Shown in pieces: positions 1-10,700 of a stretch of DNA of 64,000 bases. The notes beneath the pieces were generated by a model. That model searched no databases, was not told the DNA's origin, and saw nothing but the letters and a program-made list of their open reading frames with translations. The DNA lies in the NCBI RefSeq assembly GCF_024343735.1, contig NZ_RJUE01000057.1, forward strand, positions 62,001 to 126,000, in the 5' to 3' direction. Position 1 is the first letter of the stretch; each line of letters begins with the position of its first letter. The position numbers and the translations under genes were made by a program. Source of the DNA: Lacihabitans sp. CCS-44 (lineage in GTDB: Bacteria; Bacteroidota; Bacteroidia; Cytophagales; Spirosomataceae).

Positions 1-652
1 AAAACTGTTGGTCAAAAACATACTGCTCATAGAGACTTTCATCACCTACTAAGTTGAGCAATAATTCAGACAAGGTATAATTGCCATCTAGAAAGATTTT
101 CTTGATTTTTGAAGTTTTAAAAATAGAAGAAACTCCATTTTTCTCTAGCTCTTGAAGAGATTCTAGAAAGCCCAACTTGTCTATCGGAAACCTCCAAATG
201 GCAATTCCTTGGTCTAAATAACTACATAGAAGTCGGAACAAAATAGGTTGAATGACCGAATCCAGATCTATTTGATATATTTCTTTCCAATAATTTCTAA
301 CAGCACCAATCCGCTCATTGGCGTTGTTGTCCAAATATTTATTTTTGAGCGTATCTAACCAATAACCAAGATTTTCGTCTCCTTTTTCTTTCACGATAAC
401 CTTAAACAAAGCAGACTCGGAAATTTTTCCTTCTTCATAAAACGACCTAAATTCCTTTATGGAAAGTGAGGTTTTATAACCAAAAATTGTTCTTGCAGTT
501 CTTAAAGCATCTTCAAATTTTAGATGCTGAAAACCATGTAAAGTATTGTGATGCACAAAATCCTTGAGCGGAGCTTGTGCTGGTAAATAGTGTGCCAGTT
601 GATGCAACAAATGTTGCTCATCAAATCCAGCAATATCAGTTTTTGATATCAT
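1..652 (-). CDS. dabA: Inorganic carbon transporter subunit DabA (DUF2309), N-terminal part, truncated by window edge
   Basis: The minus strand is open from an ATG at 652 to the left edge without a stop, giving the first 217 residues; the rest lies outside the window. Near residues 21-42 it reads HYLPAQAPLKDFVHHNT followed by LHGFQH, the characteristic N-terminal block of the DUF2309/UPF0753 family, and near residue 150 it has SYLDQGIAIWRFP, also typical. Members of this family are the large zinc-dependent subunit of the DAB complex, which with a membrane DabB (NuoL-like) subunit is known to accumulate inorganic carbon energised by the cation gradient. DabB is not visible here. A small secreted protein lies 95 bp upstream in the same direction. 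Identification is by motif; function is from family knowledge. Confidence 0.88.
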   Translation of the reverse strand, partial: MISKTDIAGFDEQHLLHQLAHYLPAQAPLKDFVHHNTLHGFQHLKFEDALRTARTIFGYKTSLSIKEFRSFYEEGKISESALFKVIVKEKGDENLGYWLDTLKNKYLDNNANERIGAVRNYWKEIYQIDLDSVIQPILFRLLCSYLDQGIAIWRFPIDKLGFLESLQELEKNGVSSIFKTSKIKKIFLDGNYTLSELLLNLVGDESLYEQYVFDQQF

Positions 653-747
653 ATTTCAGAATTTTAGCAAGCAAAATGGCTTCTTGCTTGTGAGGTTAAC
701 GCTTAAATTTTTGATTTTTTCAAATCAATCAATTAATGTTAAACATC

Positions 748-1113
748 TCATATTCTGAGATTTCTGAAGATTATAAAGAGTGAAAGTTTTGTAAATAATT
801 GTGATGAAGTACGAGTGGCTGAATTAGAACCGCTCTTGAAAGTTTGTGTGAAATAATTTGTACCAGCCGAATAGAAGATACAAAACTCCTCGTTAGAATC
901 TGTATCTTCATCAGAAGATTCCTCCGAAACATCTTCAATTTCTGAAGAAAAAAGGAAAATATTTAGTGCGGTCTTTTTAGAATCAAATTCGTTATAACCA
1001 TCTCTGGCGTGGGCCTTTTCATTTGAAAATAGACTTCTAGCATAGCTGTCTCCAGTGCTTATTCCAAGCAGCAGGATAATTACCAGAATCAATATTTTCT
1101 TGAATCTTTCCAA
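748..1113 (-). CDS. Small secreted hypothetical protein upstream of dabA
   Basis: A 121-residue protein that I do not recognise. It starts with a positively charged stretch (MERFKKI) and a hydrophobic segment (ILVIILLLGIS) that ends near a possible cleavage site SYARS, so it is probably exported. The middle (about residues 58-77) is very acidic and Ser-rich (EIEDVSEESSDEDTD), and the C-terminus ends in LFIIFRNLRI. It is on the same strand as dabA with a 95-bp gap, so co-transcription is plausible. It has no catalytic motif that I can see. The reading frame, start and signal segment look real, but the function is unknown. Confidence 0.6.
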   Translation of the reverse strand: MERFKKILILVIILLLGISTGDSYARSLFSNEKAHARDGYNEFDSKKTALNIFLFSSEIEDVSEESSDEDTDSNEEFCIFYSAGTNYFTQTFKSGSNSATRTSSQLFTKLSLFIIFRNLRI

Positions 1114-1146
1114 GGTGACAATTTGATTAATTCCCGTAAATCAAAC

Positions 1147-1207
1147 AATAATTTTTCAAAAAAAGCTTCTGAGCCATTAATAATTTCTTAAAAAAAGCTT
1201 TTGAGCC
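1147..1207. repeat. Two-copy direct repeat, period 32 bp
   Basis: Two imperfect copies of a 29-bp unit lie at 1147-1175 and 1179-1207, both containing AAAAAAAGCTT followed by YTGAGCC. They lie in the gap between the ceramidase-like gene and the small secreted protein. The A-run beside an AAGCTT palindrome could act in termination, but the arms are too short to call a terminator. Confidence 0.55.
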
Positions 1208-1301
1208 TTAGCAAAAATGGAATAATATAATTTTTTAAAAAATTAAGTCAATTTCTTTATTTGTATCCGGGTAGAAGTTGAAAAATGATATTCTTTTTTT
1301 T

Positions 1302-2633
1302 CTATTTGCTCACTTTATCTACGATATCCTTCACTATTCTAGAAAAGTATGCACCATTTTGATAACCATACCACGACATCGTGGTCGTTTCGTAAAGGTC
1401 TCTGTCATAAAGTCTGTCTGAGGTAATATATCCCACATAGCTACCATTAAAACTCGTGATAATGAGATCGATACCTTTAGACTTTGCATAAGCATCCAAC
1501 TCAATCATTAATTCTCCGGAAAAATCACAAGGCATCCCTAAAATAAGTGTATTACCCAGTTTTGTGATTTTAACAAATGTGGGATAATCACCAAATAAAT
1601 ACTTAAAAGCCCATGGTCTCAAAGCGTAATTCTGCGTTAACCTTGCAGACGGTTTATTCATCGGAACTTCCAGATATTCACTTATTAATGCACCTACGAT
1701 TTCGCGGTTTTCAGAAAAAGATAGATGCTTTAGAACACCTTTTGCCTGATTATTGACTTCATCAAAATCATCTTTTCCTTTTTCAATAGGTCCCATGCTG
1801 CCTACTGCACCAGCCATAAATATCCCGAAAGTCTTATTTCCCTTTTCCAAAGAATCCATAACTACACCAGGATAATCTCTAGAAATAGCCATAGTTTTGG
1901 AATTCAAAACCGTAGAATGGGCTCCATAGGTTATCAAATTGGCTTTAGATCCATCATTCCGCTTGAAAATAATCGATCTAATCTCTGAATCCACCCAACC
2001 ATCATCAATACCTAATCTATTTCTAATATCCTCTTTATCAACGCTTTCAGAATAATACAATTTTGCAGGTTTGAGGTTGCTCTTTGAATTCAGAATGGCT
2101 TTCAGGAATTTACCTGCTAAATTTTGCTCAATTTTTGGGTCATATGAACCCGCAAATAACCTTCCTGTAAGACTATTTCCCCATCCTCCCAAACTATTGT
2201 GGGTATGAGTAGCAGAGAGATGCACATCTTTTAAGCTGATAGACTTTGATTTTAATAAACTTTGAAGCTTTTCTGTTACATTTGGAGGAATAATTAACAT
2301 ATCAGCCGATAAAAAATATGCGATTCTGTTCCCATTCTCCACAGCCAAAACTCTCACAAATACAGAATCATGAATTACCTCAAATGCCTTTCCTTTACGT
2401 GATCCATAGCCAGCCATAGGACCATGTACTGATGGTGTAATGTTTATTTTCGACCAGCCGACAGACACATCTCCTTCACTCATAGAAAACTTTTGCTCAG
2501 CGAATTGTTTTTGCCATTTTTTAAAATGTTCAGTTTTTTCAAAAGGAACTCTATCAATCCTTTCAATTGAAATAACAAAGACTATAAATACAAATAGTAA
2601 TAAATAAGCAAAAAACTTAAGAATCTTCTTCAT
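1302..2633 (-). CDS. Neutral/alkaline non-lysosomal ceramidase-family protein, membrane-anchored
   Basis: 443 residues with an N-terminal uncleaved-looking hydrophobic anchor (residues about 5-22). From about residue 58 the sequence GWSKINITP, then GPMAGYGSRKG and the histidine motif HLSATHTHN (about residues 139-147) match the catalytic N-terminal domain of neutral ceramidases, where these histidines bind zinc. It is much shorter than full ceramidases (about 650-700 residues) because the C-terminal Ig-like domain is missing; such short versions are common in Bacteroidota. The catalytic-nucleophile region is GAVGSMGP (about 275-282). It probably hydrolyses an amide-linked lipid or related ester/amide outside the cytoplasm, but the substrate is unknown. 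It is divergent from the MarR gene with a 143-bp shared upstream region. Confidence 0.8.
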   Translation of the reverse strand: MKKILKFFAYLLLFVFIVFVISIERIDRVPFEKTEHFKKWQKQFAEQKFSMSEGDVSVGWSKINITPSVHGPMAGYGSRKGKAFEVIHDSVFVRVLAVENGNRIAYFLSADMLIIPPNVTEKLQSLLKSKSISLKDVHLSATHTHNSLGGWGNSLTGRLFAGSYDPKIEQNLAGKFLKAILNSKSNLKPAKLYYSESVDKEDIRNRLGIDDGWVDSEIRSIIFKRNDGSKANLITYGAHSTVLNSKTMAISRDYPGVVMDSLEKGNKTFGIFMAGAVGSMGPIEKGKDDFDEVNNQAKGVLKHLSFSENREIVGALISEYLEVPMNKPSARLTQNYALRPWAFKYLFGDYPTFVKITKLGNTLILGMPCDFSGELMIELDAYAKSKGIDLIITSFNGSYVGYITSDRLYDRDLYETTTMSWYGYQNGAYFSRIVKDIVDKVSK

Positions 2634-2776
2634 GGTTTTTTAATTAAACATTTTATATCCTGGAAACTTTTAAGGGTAATTCCAAAGTTAAGGGTAATTT
2701 AAGTCAAAAAAATAGTTGCCTTAACAATATTTGACCAAATAATTATTCTTATATTCGCACAAACCTATAAAAACCT

Positions 2777-3208
2777 ATGACCCATTCTGACAAAAGAGCC
2801 TATTTTTTTAAAATAGATTCTACTATTAAACGTATAAGATCGTTTATGCAAAAGAACCTAACTGAAGCACAAATTGACCTTACAGTAGACCAATGGGTAG
2901 TTTTAGATCACATTATGCCTAATGTAGGTATTAGCCAAAATGAACTTGGGGCTCTTACATGCAAAGATGCTCCAACTGTTACTAGGATTCTCGATATTTT
3001 GGTAAAGAAAGAGTTTATAGTCAGAAAAATGTCTGTCAGTGATCGCCGAAAATTCATTTTGGAACTTACACCTTTGGGAAAAGACTTACACAAGAAAGCT
3101 TTTGCAATCATAGCTAAAGGAAGAAAAAAATCATGGGAAAACTTGAGCGACAAAGACTACGAAGATCTTGTGAGGATTATGGACACTATTTACGCAAACG
3201 TTGATTGA
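2777..3208 (+). CDS. MarR-family transcriptional regulator
   Basis: 143 residues. The winged-helix DNA-binding domain spans about residues 35-125: ISQNELGALTCKDAPTVTRIL is the recognition helix region and VSDRRKFILELTPLG is the wing, with the DRR signature of MarR proteins. Regulators of this family are dimers that usually repress nearby transport or stress genes and respond to small aromatic ligands or oxidation. It is divergent from the ceramidase-like gene, the most obvious candidate target. It converges with the next minus-strand gene, overlapping its 3' end by 23 bp. Confidence 0.9.
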   Translation: MTHSDKRAYFFKIDSTIKRIRSFMQKNLTEAQIDLTVDQWVVLDHIMPNVGISQNELGALTCKDAPTVTRILDILVKKEFIVRKMSVSDRRKFILELTPLGKDLHKKAFAIIAKGRKKSWENLSDKDYEDLVRIMDTIYANVD

Positions 3209-3746
3209 TTTTTTTCAATACCGCATTTCCTCTTGTGTAAATCCCGGGTGAAGTACTGCCTTGTAGAAAAATATTTTCTTGAATTTGCAATGCCAGCTCC
3301 TTTAAAAGTTCCGGAAATGATTCAGCAATTCGATAACAAACTGTCATTAAAAATGCTTTAGAAGCTATTGAAGATGTGCTATTCTGAAGAAACCCAAAGC
3401 ACATATCGAAGACTTTACTTTGCAAATCTTCTGGAATTTGAATTTCTTGAAGCAAAGCAGTTCCGTCTCTTAGAATTCCCTCTTCCTCAGGAAATTCCTC
3501 AATTAAGCATAAAATCTTGTGACAAAGATTGTGAACTATTGGTAATTCTTGCCGTTTTAAACTTCTAAATGACCACAATATATTAGAGGCTACTTTCGCA
3601 TTTCCAGATTCTAGTTTTTTAAAAATACTGGAGGCAAATGCTTCATCAGCATATATTTCTTTCGCCAATTCAGTTGATTCGAATTTAGAAATCCTACGAT
3701 TTAAACTATTGAGTATCCTCTTTTGATTGGATGTCATGTTTTTCAA
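3186..3746 (-). CDS. Hypothetical all-helical protein (HEAT-like)
   Basis: 186 residues, no recognised family. The composition and spacing (ASSIFKKLESGNAKVASNILWSF, ALLQEIQIPEDL, LLKELALQI) suggest stacked amphipathic helices of the HEAT/ARM kind, with no signal peptide and a basic C-terminus (KKINQRLRK). Its start overlaps the 3' end of the phosphatase gene by 41 bp, so the two are probably co-translated; an in-frame ATG three codons later would still overlap. At its 3' end it overlaps the converging marR gene by 23 bp. Helical-repeat assignment is inference from pattern only. Confidence 0.6.
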   Translation of the reverse strand: MKNMTSNQKRILNSLNRRISKFESTELAKEIYADEAFASSIFKKLESGNAKVASNILWSFRSLKRQELPIVHNLCHKILCLIEEFPEEEGILRDGTALLQEIQIPEDLQSKVFDMCFGFLQNSTSSIASKAFLMTVCYRIAESFPELLKELALQIQENIFLQGSTSPGIYTRGNAVLKKINQRLRK

Positions 3747-4218
3747 TTAAATGCTCAACAAGGGATTCATTGCTTCTCCAAAGTGTTTGAAAAACTTCTT
3801 CAAAAACCTCTTCTCCCTCATAATAAGGATCTTTGACATCATGCACACCTCTAACTGTTGGATCAAAATCTCTGATTAAAAACAATTTTTCGGCCGAAGG
3901 CGGGGTTTTCTTATTGTCATAATAGAACTTATGGACATCTTCAAAATTTTGCTCGTCCATCACCACAATATGGTCAAAATCATCTAAATCTTTGGTACTC
4001 AATTTTCGACCCAAATGTGTGATTTCTATATTGTGTTTTGCGGCATTTTTAATGGTTCTTTGATCAGCCTTTTTGCCAACATGCCATCCCATAACTCCCG
4101 CAGAATCTGCCCATAAATTTTCAGAAACACCCTTTTCTCTAGCTATTTCATTGAAAGTAGCTTCGCCTATTGGGCTTCTACAAATATTACCTAAGCATAC
4201 AAAAAGCACTTTTCTCAT
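3706..4218 (-). CDS. Low-molecular-weight protein-tyrosine phosphatase
   Basis: 170 residues. The P-loop CLGNICRS at residues 8-15 fits CX5R(S/T), with Cys8 as nucleophile and Arg14 binding phosphate. The general acid is the Asp of VKDPYYEG (about residue 129), followed by the expected EEVFEEVF helix. It removes phosphate from tyrosine residues in the cytoplasm; bacterial members often control polysaccharide export or stress, but no such target is visible here. It lies 8 bp downstream of the FtsB-like gene and overlaps the HEAT-like gene, so all three may be one operon. Confidence 0.9.
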   Translation of the reverse strand: MRKVLFVCLGNICRSPIGEATFNEIAREKGVSENLWADSAGVMGWHVGKKADQRTIKNAAKHNIEITHLGRKLSTKDLDDFDHIVVMDEQNFEDVHKFYYDNKKTPPSAEKLFLIRDFDPTVRGVHDVKDPYYEGEEVFEEVFQTLWRSNESLVEHLIEKHDIQSKEDTQ

Positions 4219-4226
4219 GCGAATTT

Positions 4227-4550
4227 TTATTCTTTTTCAGACAAAGGTTTATCATTTTCGTCTACCAAAACAAATACTGTTTCGCCTTCCTTTTTCATCA
4301 GGTATTTTTCTCTTGCATACTTTTCAAGGGAGGTATAACTACCAAGAACCTCTTTTTCTTCTTGTTTGATATTTTCAAGTTCTTGCTCAAAAAAAACTCG
4401 TTGAGATTGTAAATGCCTCAATTCTAGTGCCATGTCAAATTGTTTGATAAGATTTGACCTGTCAAAAAAAATTAACCAAACAGCTAGTACCAACGAAGAA
4501 ATGACATAAAATCGATATTTCACAAAGAAGGATGAAGATATTTTTTTCAT
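4227..4550 (-). CDS. Septum formation initiator FtsB/DivIC family protein
   Basis: 107 residues with one N-terminal transmembrane helix (about residues 12-28), then a coiled coil (LIKQFDMALELRHLQSQRVFFEQELENI) and the conserved YAREKYLMKKEGETVFVL block (about residues 78-95) that defines this family. These bitopic proteins link early and late division proteins at the septum. It sits downstream of eno on the same strand, a gene order seen widely in bacteria; an apparent terminator lies between them. Confidence 0.85.
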   Translation of the reverse strand: MKKISSSFFVKYRFYVISSLVLAVWLIFFDRSNLIKQFDMALELRHLQSQRVFFEQELENIKQEEKEVLGSYTSLEKYAREKYLMKKEGETVFVLVDENDKPLSEKE

Positions 4551-4611
4551 TTTAGGAAGGCATAAATTTTAAAATCACTCAAATATAAAAAAGTCCTAAC
4601 AAACAAAAAAA

Positions 4612-4634
4612 CGTTGGAGAAAAAATCTCCAACG
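4612..4634 (-). terminator. Rho-independent terminator downstream of eno
   Basis: Perfect 9-bp stem CGTTGGAGA/TCTCCAACG with a 5-nt loop. Read on the minus strand it is followed by a T-rich run (complement of 4601-4611). It lies about 90 bp after the eno stop codon and before the FtsB-like gene. Confidence 0.85.
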
Positions 4635-4672
4635 CTTCAATATTTATTTACAAAATAATCAATTAGCACCCT

Positions 4673-4710
4673 CGGTCACTGAGCGAAACCCTTGGTCACT
4701 GAGCGAAACC
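4673..4710. repeat. Tandem 18-bp repeat in the eno 3' untranslated region
   Basis: Two nearly identical copies of YGGTCACTGAGCGAAACC at 4673-4690 and 4693-4710, 20 bp apart, between the eno stop and its terminator. GGTCACTGAGCGAA-type sequences resemble short dispersed intergenic repeats seen in Bacteroidota genomes; whether this one is dispersed in this genome cannot be told from one window. Confidence 0.6.
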
Positions 4711-4721
4711 GAAGTGCCGAC

Positions 4722-6032
<1,311 letters not shown>

Positions 6033-6149
6033 TCATAGCGTAAAGCAAGCATTACAAAATGAAATAACTTGAAAAAACACTGCAAATTAAAGGATTATTT
6101 GGCGTATTGCCATAAATTAAAAATCAAAATTTGCAATAAATTTATATTC

Positions 6150-6157
6150 CAAATTTA
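6150..6157 (-). promoter_or_regulatory. Candidate -7 element for eno
   Basis: The minus strand reads TAAATTTG, an exact match to the Bacteroidota -7 consensus TAnnTTTG, about 150 bp upstream of eno. I do not see a convincing -33 element at the right distance, so this is tentative. Confidence 0.25.
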
Positions 6158-6207
6158 TATTAGTACAATATTTGCATACGTTTCTTTAGAAAAACCATTG
6201 TAATTAA

Positions 6208-6906
6208 ATGCAAAAGACGACGCTATTTTTTTTATTGATTTCATTCTGTTCTTTTTCACAAGGTAACCACCTCTCTCTGGCTCCAAATGAATTCGATAAG
6301 ACCATAAAGTTAGCAAATCCACTCCATTTAATAGACCTTCGTACGAAAGGAGAATTCGAGGCTGGACACATTAAAAAAGCCATTCATATTGACTACTTAA
6401 GGGCTGATTTCGAGGATTATATGAAGAGCATTTACTCAAAAAAAACTCAACTTATACTATATTGCCAATCTGGAAAAAATAGTGAAGATGCCGCTTCATA
6501 TCTTTCTGAGTTGGGTTATGAAAATATCACAATTCTAAAAGGTGGATTTGAAAAATGGATATCCAACTCCAAACCTTATACTTCCAGCAAGAAGACTTTC
6601 GAACCTTTGGGTTTTATTTCTAGTGACAACTACTACACGCTTATCAGAAATAACAAATGGGTTTTGGTCGATTTTTATGCTGACTGGTGTGGCCCTTGCA
6701 AAAAAATGGCCCCCATTCTCTATAAAATAGACCAAGAATATAAAGAGTTAAATCTGCTCAAAATAGATGCAGACAAAAACACCAGTATGACCGAAAATCT
6801 TGAAGTTTCGGAAATCCCAACCATGATTCTCTACAAAAATGGCAAGCAAGTTTGGCGTCACACGGGAGTAATTTCAGAGGCTGAGATAAAATCTAAGATT
6901 TATTGA
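6208..6906 (+). CDS. Exported rhodanese-thioredoxin fusion protein
   Basis: 232 residues. A signal peptide (about 1-18, LFFLLISFCSFSQG) is followed by a rhodanese domain (about 24-120; LIDLRTKGEFEAGHI, active-site loop CQSGKNS with Cys86, and GGFEKW). A thioredoxin domain follows (about 135-230), with WCGPC at 160-164 and the cis-proline loop EIPTM. The two domains in one periplasmic chain suggest sulfane-sulfur or persulfide handling, with the thioredoxin part reducing the rhodanese cysteine; that coupling is inference. It stands alone, divergent from eno and upstream of ruvA on the same strand with a 125-bp gap. Confidence 0.88.
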   Translation: MQKTTLFFLLISFCSFSQGNHLSLAPNEFDKTIKLANPLHLIDLRTKGEFEAGHIKKAIHIDYLRADFEDYMKSIYSKKTQLILYCQSGKNSEDAASYLSELGYENITILKGGFEKWISNSKPYTSSKKTFEPLGFISSDNYYTLIRNNKWVLVDFYADWCGPCKKMAPILYKIDQEYKELNLLKIDADKNTSMTENLEVSEIPTMILYKNGKQVWRHTGVISEAEIKSKIY

Positions 6907-7031
6907 TGGTTGTTAGGCTGGTTTGATTTTGATTTAATTTGGAGGGCCAAATAGGAGTTTTTGGTGTCAATATTGTCGAATTTGGCATTTTTTAGGTATT
7001 TTTGGGTTTGAATGGCACTTAAATTATAAAT

Positions 7032-7625
7032 ATGATTGCATTTCTTAAAGGCAGACTCGTAGAAAAAGAACCCACACACGTAATAATTGATGTCTCCGGA
7101 GTTGGTTATTGGGTAAAAATATCACTTCAAACGTATTCTGCACTTCAAAACTCGGCAGAAAATTGCCTTTTGCATACTGTCCAAATAATAAGAGAAGACT
7201 CTCATCAGCTTTTTGGTTTTTTTACAAAATCTGAAAGAGAATTATTCGAAAACCTCATTAGTGTTTCTGGCATTGGGCCTAGCATAGCTTTGGTGTTTTT
7301 GTCGAGTATGGACTCTATGGAAATAAAGCAAGCCATCATATCTGAAGACGTAAAAACGATTCAAAACATTAAGGGAATCGGTGCCAAAACTGCTCAGAGG
7401 GCTGTTATTGAATTGAAGGATAAGCTCAAAAAAGACATAATGGCTGAAGGAATAAACCCAAGTATGTTTACATCTGCCAACCATACTTTACGCTCTGAAG
7501 CTTTGTCTGCTTTAGTGACTTTGGGTATTCCAAAAGCGGCTGCTGAAAAAAGTATTGATAATCTACTAAAACGCACTGGGGGCGACATTACCCTTGAAGA
7601 ATTGATAAAACTGTCTTTAAGATAG
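7032..7625 (+). CDS. ruvA: Holliday junction branch migration protein RuvA
   Basis: 197 residues, the usual length. Domain I (MIAFLKGRLVEKEP, VIIDVSGVGYWV) forms the OB fold. Domain II carries the two helix-hairpin-helix motifs (LISVSGIGPSIALVFL and IQNIKGIGAKTAQRAVIEL). The C-terminal domain III (ALSALVTLGIPKAAAEKSI) contacts RuvB. It binds four-way junctions as a tetramer and loads the RuvB motor. The gene immediately precedes sprA, an order that recurs in Bacteroidota. Confidence 0.97.
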   Translation: MIAFLKGRLVEKEPTHVIIDVSGVGYWVKISLQTYSALQNSAENCLLHTVQIIREDSHQLFGFFTKSERELFENLISVSGIGPSIALVFLSSMDSMEIKQAIISEDVKTIQNIKGIGAKTAQRAVIELKDKLKKDIMAEGINPSMFTSANHTLRSEALSALVTLGIPKAAAEKSIDNLLKRTGGDITLEELIKLSLR

Positions 7626-7716
7626 AATAACGTTCAATAAAAAATCTTCGTTTTTAGAATAATGGCAAGATTTTAGACGTTTAAAGCTATAAATCTCTGA
7701 ATTGCATTCTCTTTTT

Positions 7717-10700
7717 ATGCACCTAAAAATACCTTATAAACTCGTACTCCTAACGCTTTTAAGCTTCGCATTTTCTGCGAAAGCCCAGTTAACTGTTACT
7801 GATTCACTCGCGAGTAAGAAAACCAACAACTATTTAAATACTTGGAAAGACACTTACCTTAACAGATTCAACTATAAGCTATCTCCTTTACTTACTATTA
7901 GTCCTGACAGTCTCAAAACCAAGGTTTTGTACAATTCTGAAAAGAACAACTTTAGTATTGATGAAAAACTCAGCAATTCGGTAAATGTCAAAATTCCTCA
8001 ATCCCTGACTTTTAATGAGTATTCAAGCATTCAAAATGCCATGCTTAGGCAAAGCATTATAAGAGATATTGAAAGGGCTCAAGATGGCAATACCTCAACT
8101 TCTGGAAAGAGGATAAACCCGCTTTTGGAGAAAAACCCTATCATGGACCGGATTTTTGGTGACAAAGTGCCAGAATTTAAACCCAATGGCTATGTAAGTG
8201 TTGACTTGAGAGCAGGAACGCAGTTTACCAACAATCCAATGACGCCATTGGCTCTAAGAAGACAACCGATTTTTGATTGGGACCAACAAATTGCGATAAA
8301 CTTTAACAATCTTTTTGGGGGAGGTCAAAATAACAATCCCAATGCCGAAGATTTTGAGAATTCAAACACCCAAAACCCGAACAGCAGTCCTCGACTTCAA
8401 GATCTGACCAATATTCTTAGAAAAGCTGGTCAGACCAAAGAGAAAATGAACATTCTTGGGAATTTTGATACCAAGTCTTCTTTTGGGATGGAGAATAAAT
8501 TTAAACTGAATTTCAAAAACGAACCAGAGGATATTTTACAAAAGGTTGAATTGGGTAATATCTCTATGCCGAATAGAAGCCAATTAATACCCGGAGTGCA
8601 AAACTTGATGGGTGTAAAACTCGGAATGAAGTTTGGCAAACTTGATGTTACTACGGTTTTTGCCCAACAAAACTCCAGAACAGAATCAATCATAATCAAT
8701 GGTGGAAGCCAGAGCAGAGGATTTGAGCTTCGGTGCGATAATTACGACGAAAATCGACACTTTTTCCTTTCTCATTTTTTCAGAGACCAGTTTGAGAAAT
8801 CTTTGAAAAACCTGCCCATGGTTACGTCAGGTGTAAGAATAACTAGAATAGAGGTATATGTAACCAACAGAACCAACAATGTGAGTTCGATGAGAAATCT
8901 GGTTGGATTGAGTGACTTGGCAGAGAAAAATCCATACCGAACAGACATTGTTATTCCGAACAACAGCATTCCTGCTGCTGACAATAAGTCTAATAACCTG
9001 TTTACTGGCTTGGTAAACAATGAATCTTTCAGAAGAATAGACAACAGTGGAAATATACTTTCGGGAATGGGCCTTAAAAATGGAGAAGATTTTGAATTAT
9101 TAAGAGGAGCAAAAAAACTAACAGACAGAGAGTTTGAAATCCAGCCTGAGTTGGGATATATTTCACTGCTTTCTCCCTTAAGAAACGACGAGATTCTTTC
9201 GGTAGCCTATGAATATACCTACCAAGGACGTGCCTACAAAGTTGGTGAGTTAACAGAAGATTATGTGAGCAGAAAAGAAGACGAAGTTATCATTTTGAAA
9301 ATGCTGAAGTCTTCAACCATCAGAAACCGCCTGAACAACCCGATGTGGAATCTGATGATGAAAAACGTATATTCTTTAGCCCAGGGACAAATCAAAAAGG
9401 AAGGTTTCCAGCTAAGAATTGTTTACAAAGACGATCAAACGGGCATGGACACGCCCAATCTTAAAGAAGGTAAAAACTTTGCCAACGTGCCTTTGATTGA
9501 GGCTTTGAGATTAGACAAACTCAATTTTAACAACGACCCCAAAAAAGATGGCAACTTTGACTATGTTGAGAATGTCACCATCAATGAAAAATACGGAAGG
9601 ATAATTTTTCCAGTTTTGGAGCCCTTCGGAAGTCATATCAGTAAGCTATTTGAAGGCGAACCAGATTTACAGAAAAAATACGTTTTCGAAGAACTTTACA
9701 AAAAGACCTTGATGGATGCCCAGCAAGTGAGTCTAAAAAACAAGTTTTTCATCTCTGGAAGCGTTCAATCGGGTGGATCAGAAATTTCTCTTCCCTTGGG
9801 AGCATCGGGAGCATCGGTAAGGGTCTACGCAGGAGGCAATGAGCTAAAACAAGGCGTAGATTATACCGTTGATACCCAACAGGGTACCATAATAATTACC
9901 AATCAAAGTATTCTAAGCTCGGGAAGACAAATAAGAATCGATTATGAAAAACCAGATATTTTTCAGGCTCAAATTCGCCGTTTGTTCGGCATGCGGTTTG
10001 ACTATACGGTTAGTAGATATTTGAGAATCGGCGGTACAGTGCTTTCCTTGAAAGAAAATACTCCTGGATTTATTACCAGAACAGCGATTGGCAATGAGCC
10101 CGTAAACAATACCATGTGGGGATTGGACATGAACCTCAAAAGAGACTTCATGGGATTAACCAAAATGTTGGATGCCTTGCCTGGAATTCAAACCAAAGAA
10201 CCATCAACAATTATTCTGAATGCAGAATTTGCTCAATTGCGACCAGGAGTAAACAATAAGAAGGTAAAAGGCAACTCTATGATTGATGATTTTGAGTTTG
10301 CCAGAAACATAAATGATCTAAGCAGACAGCCTACCAAATGGAGACTGGCCTCAACGCCGGATGCTATCTTAAAGACCAATCCTGATTTTCCAAAAAATCA
10401 ATACGCATATAATTATAACCGAGCCAAAATTTCAGCTTATACGGTGGATATGTCCGCCTACATTTCTCAAGGTTTTGGATCAAACAGCATCATTCCTGAA
10501 GAATTAAAAAATGAGGCGAATGGTAATATTTATACCAAAGGTTTTCAAATTCAAGATATCTTCCCAGGAAGAAGTCGCCAAGTATTTGCTCAACAGTTGC
10601 CTTCTGCCATTTTTGACTTATCATACTTCCCCTCTGAGCCGGGAATGTACAATTACAACCCGAACTTAAACCCTCAAGGAAAACTACCCGACCCAAAGAA

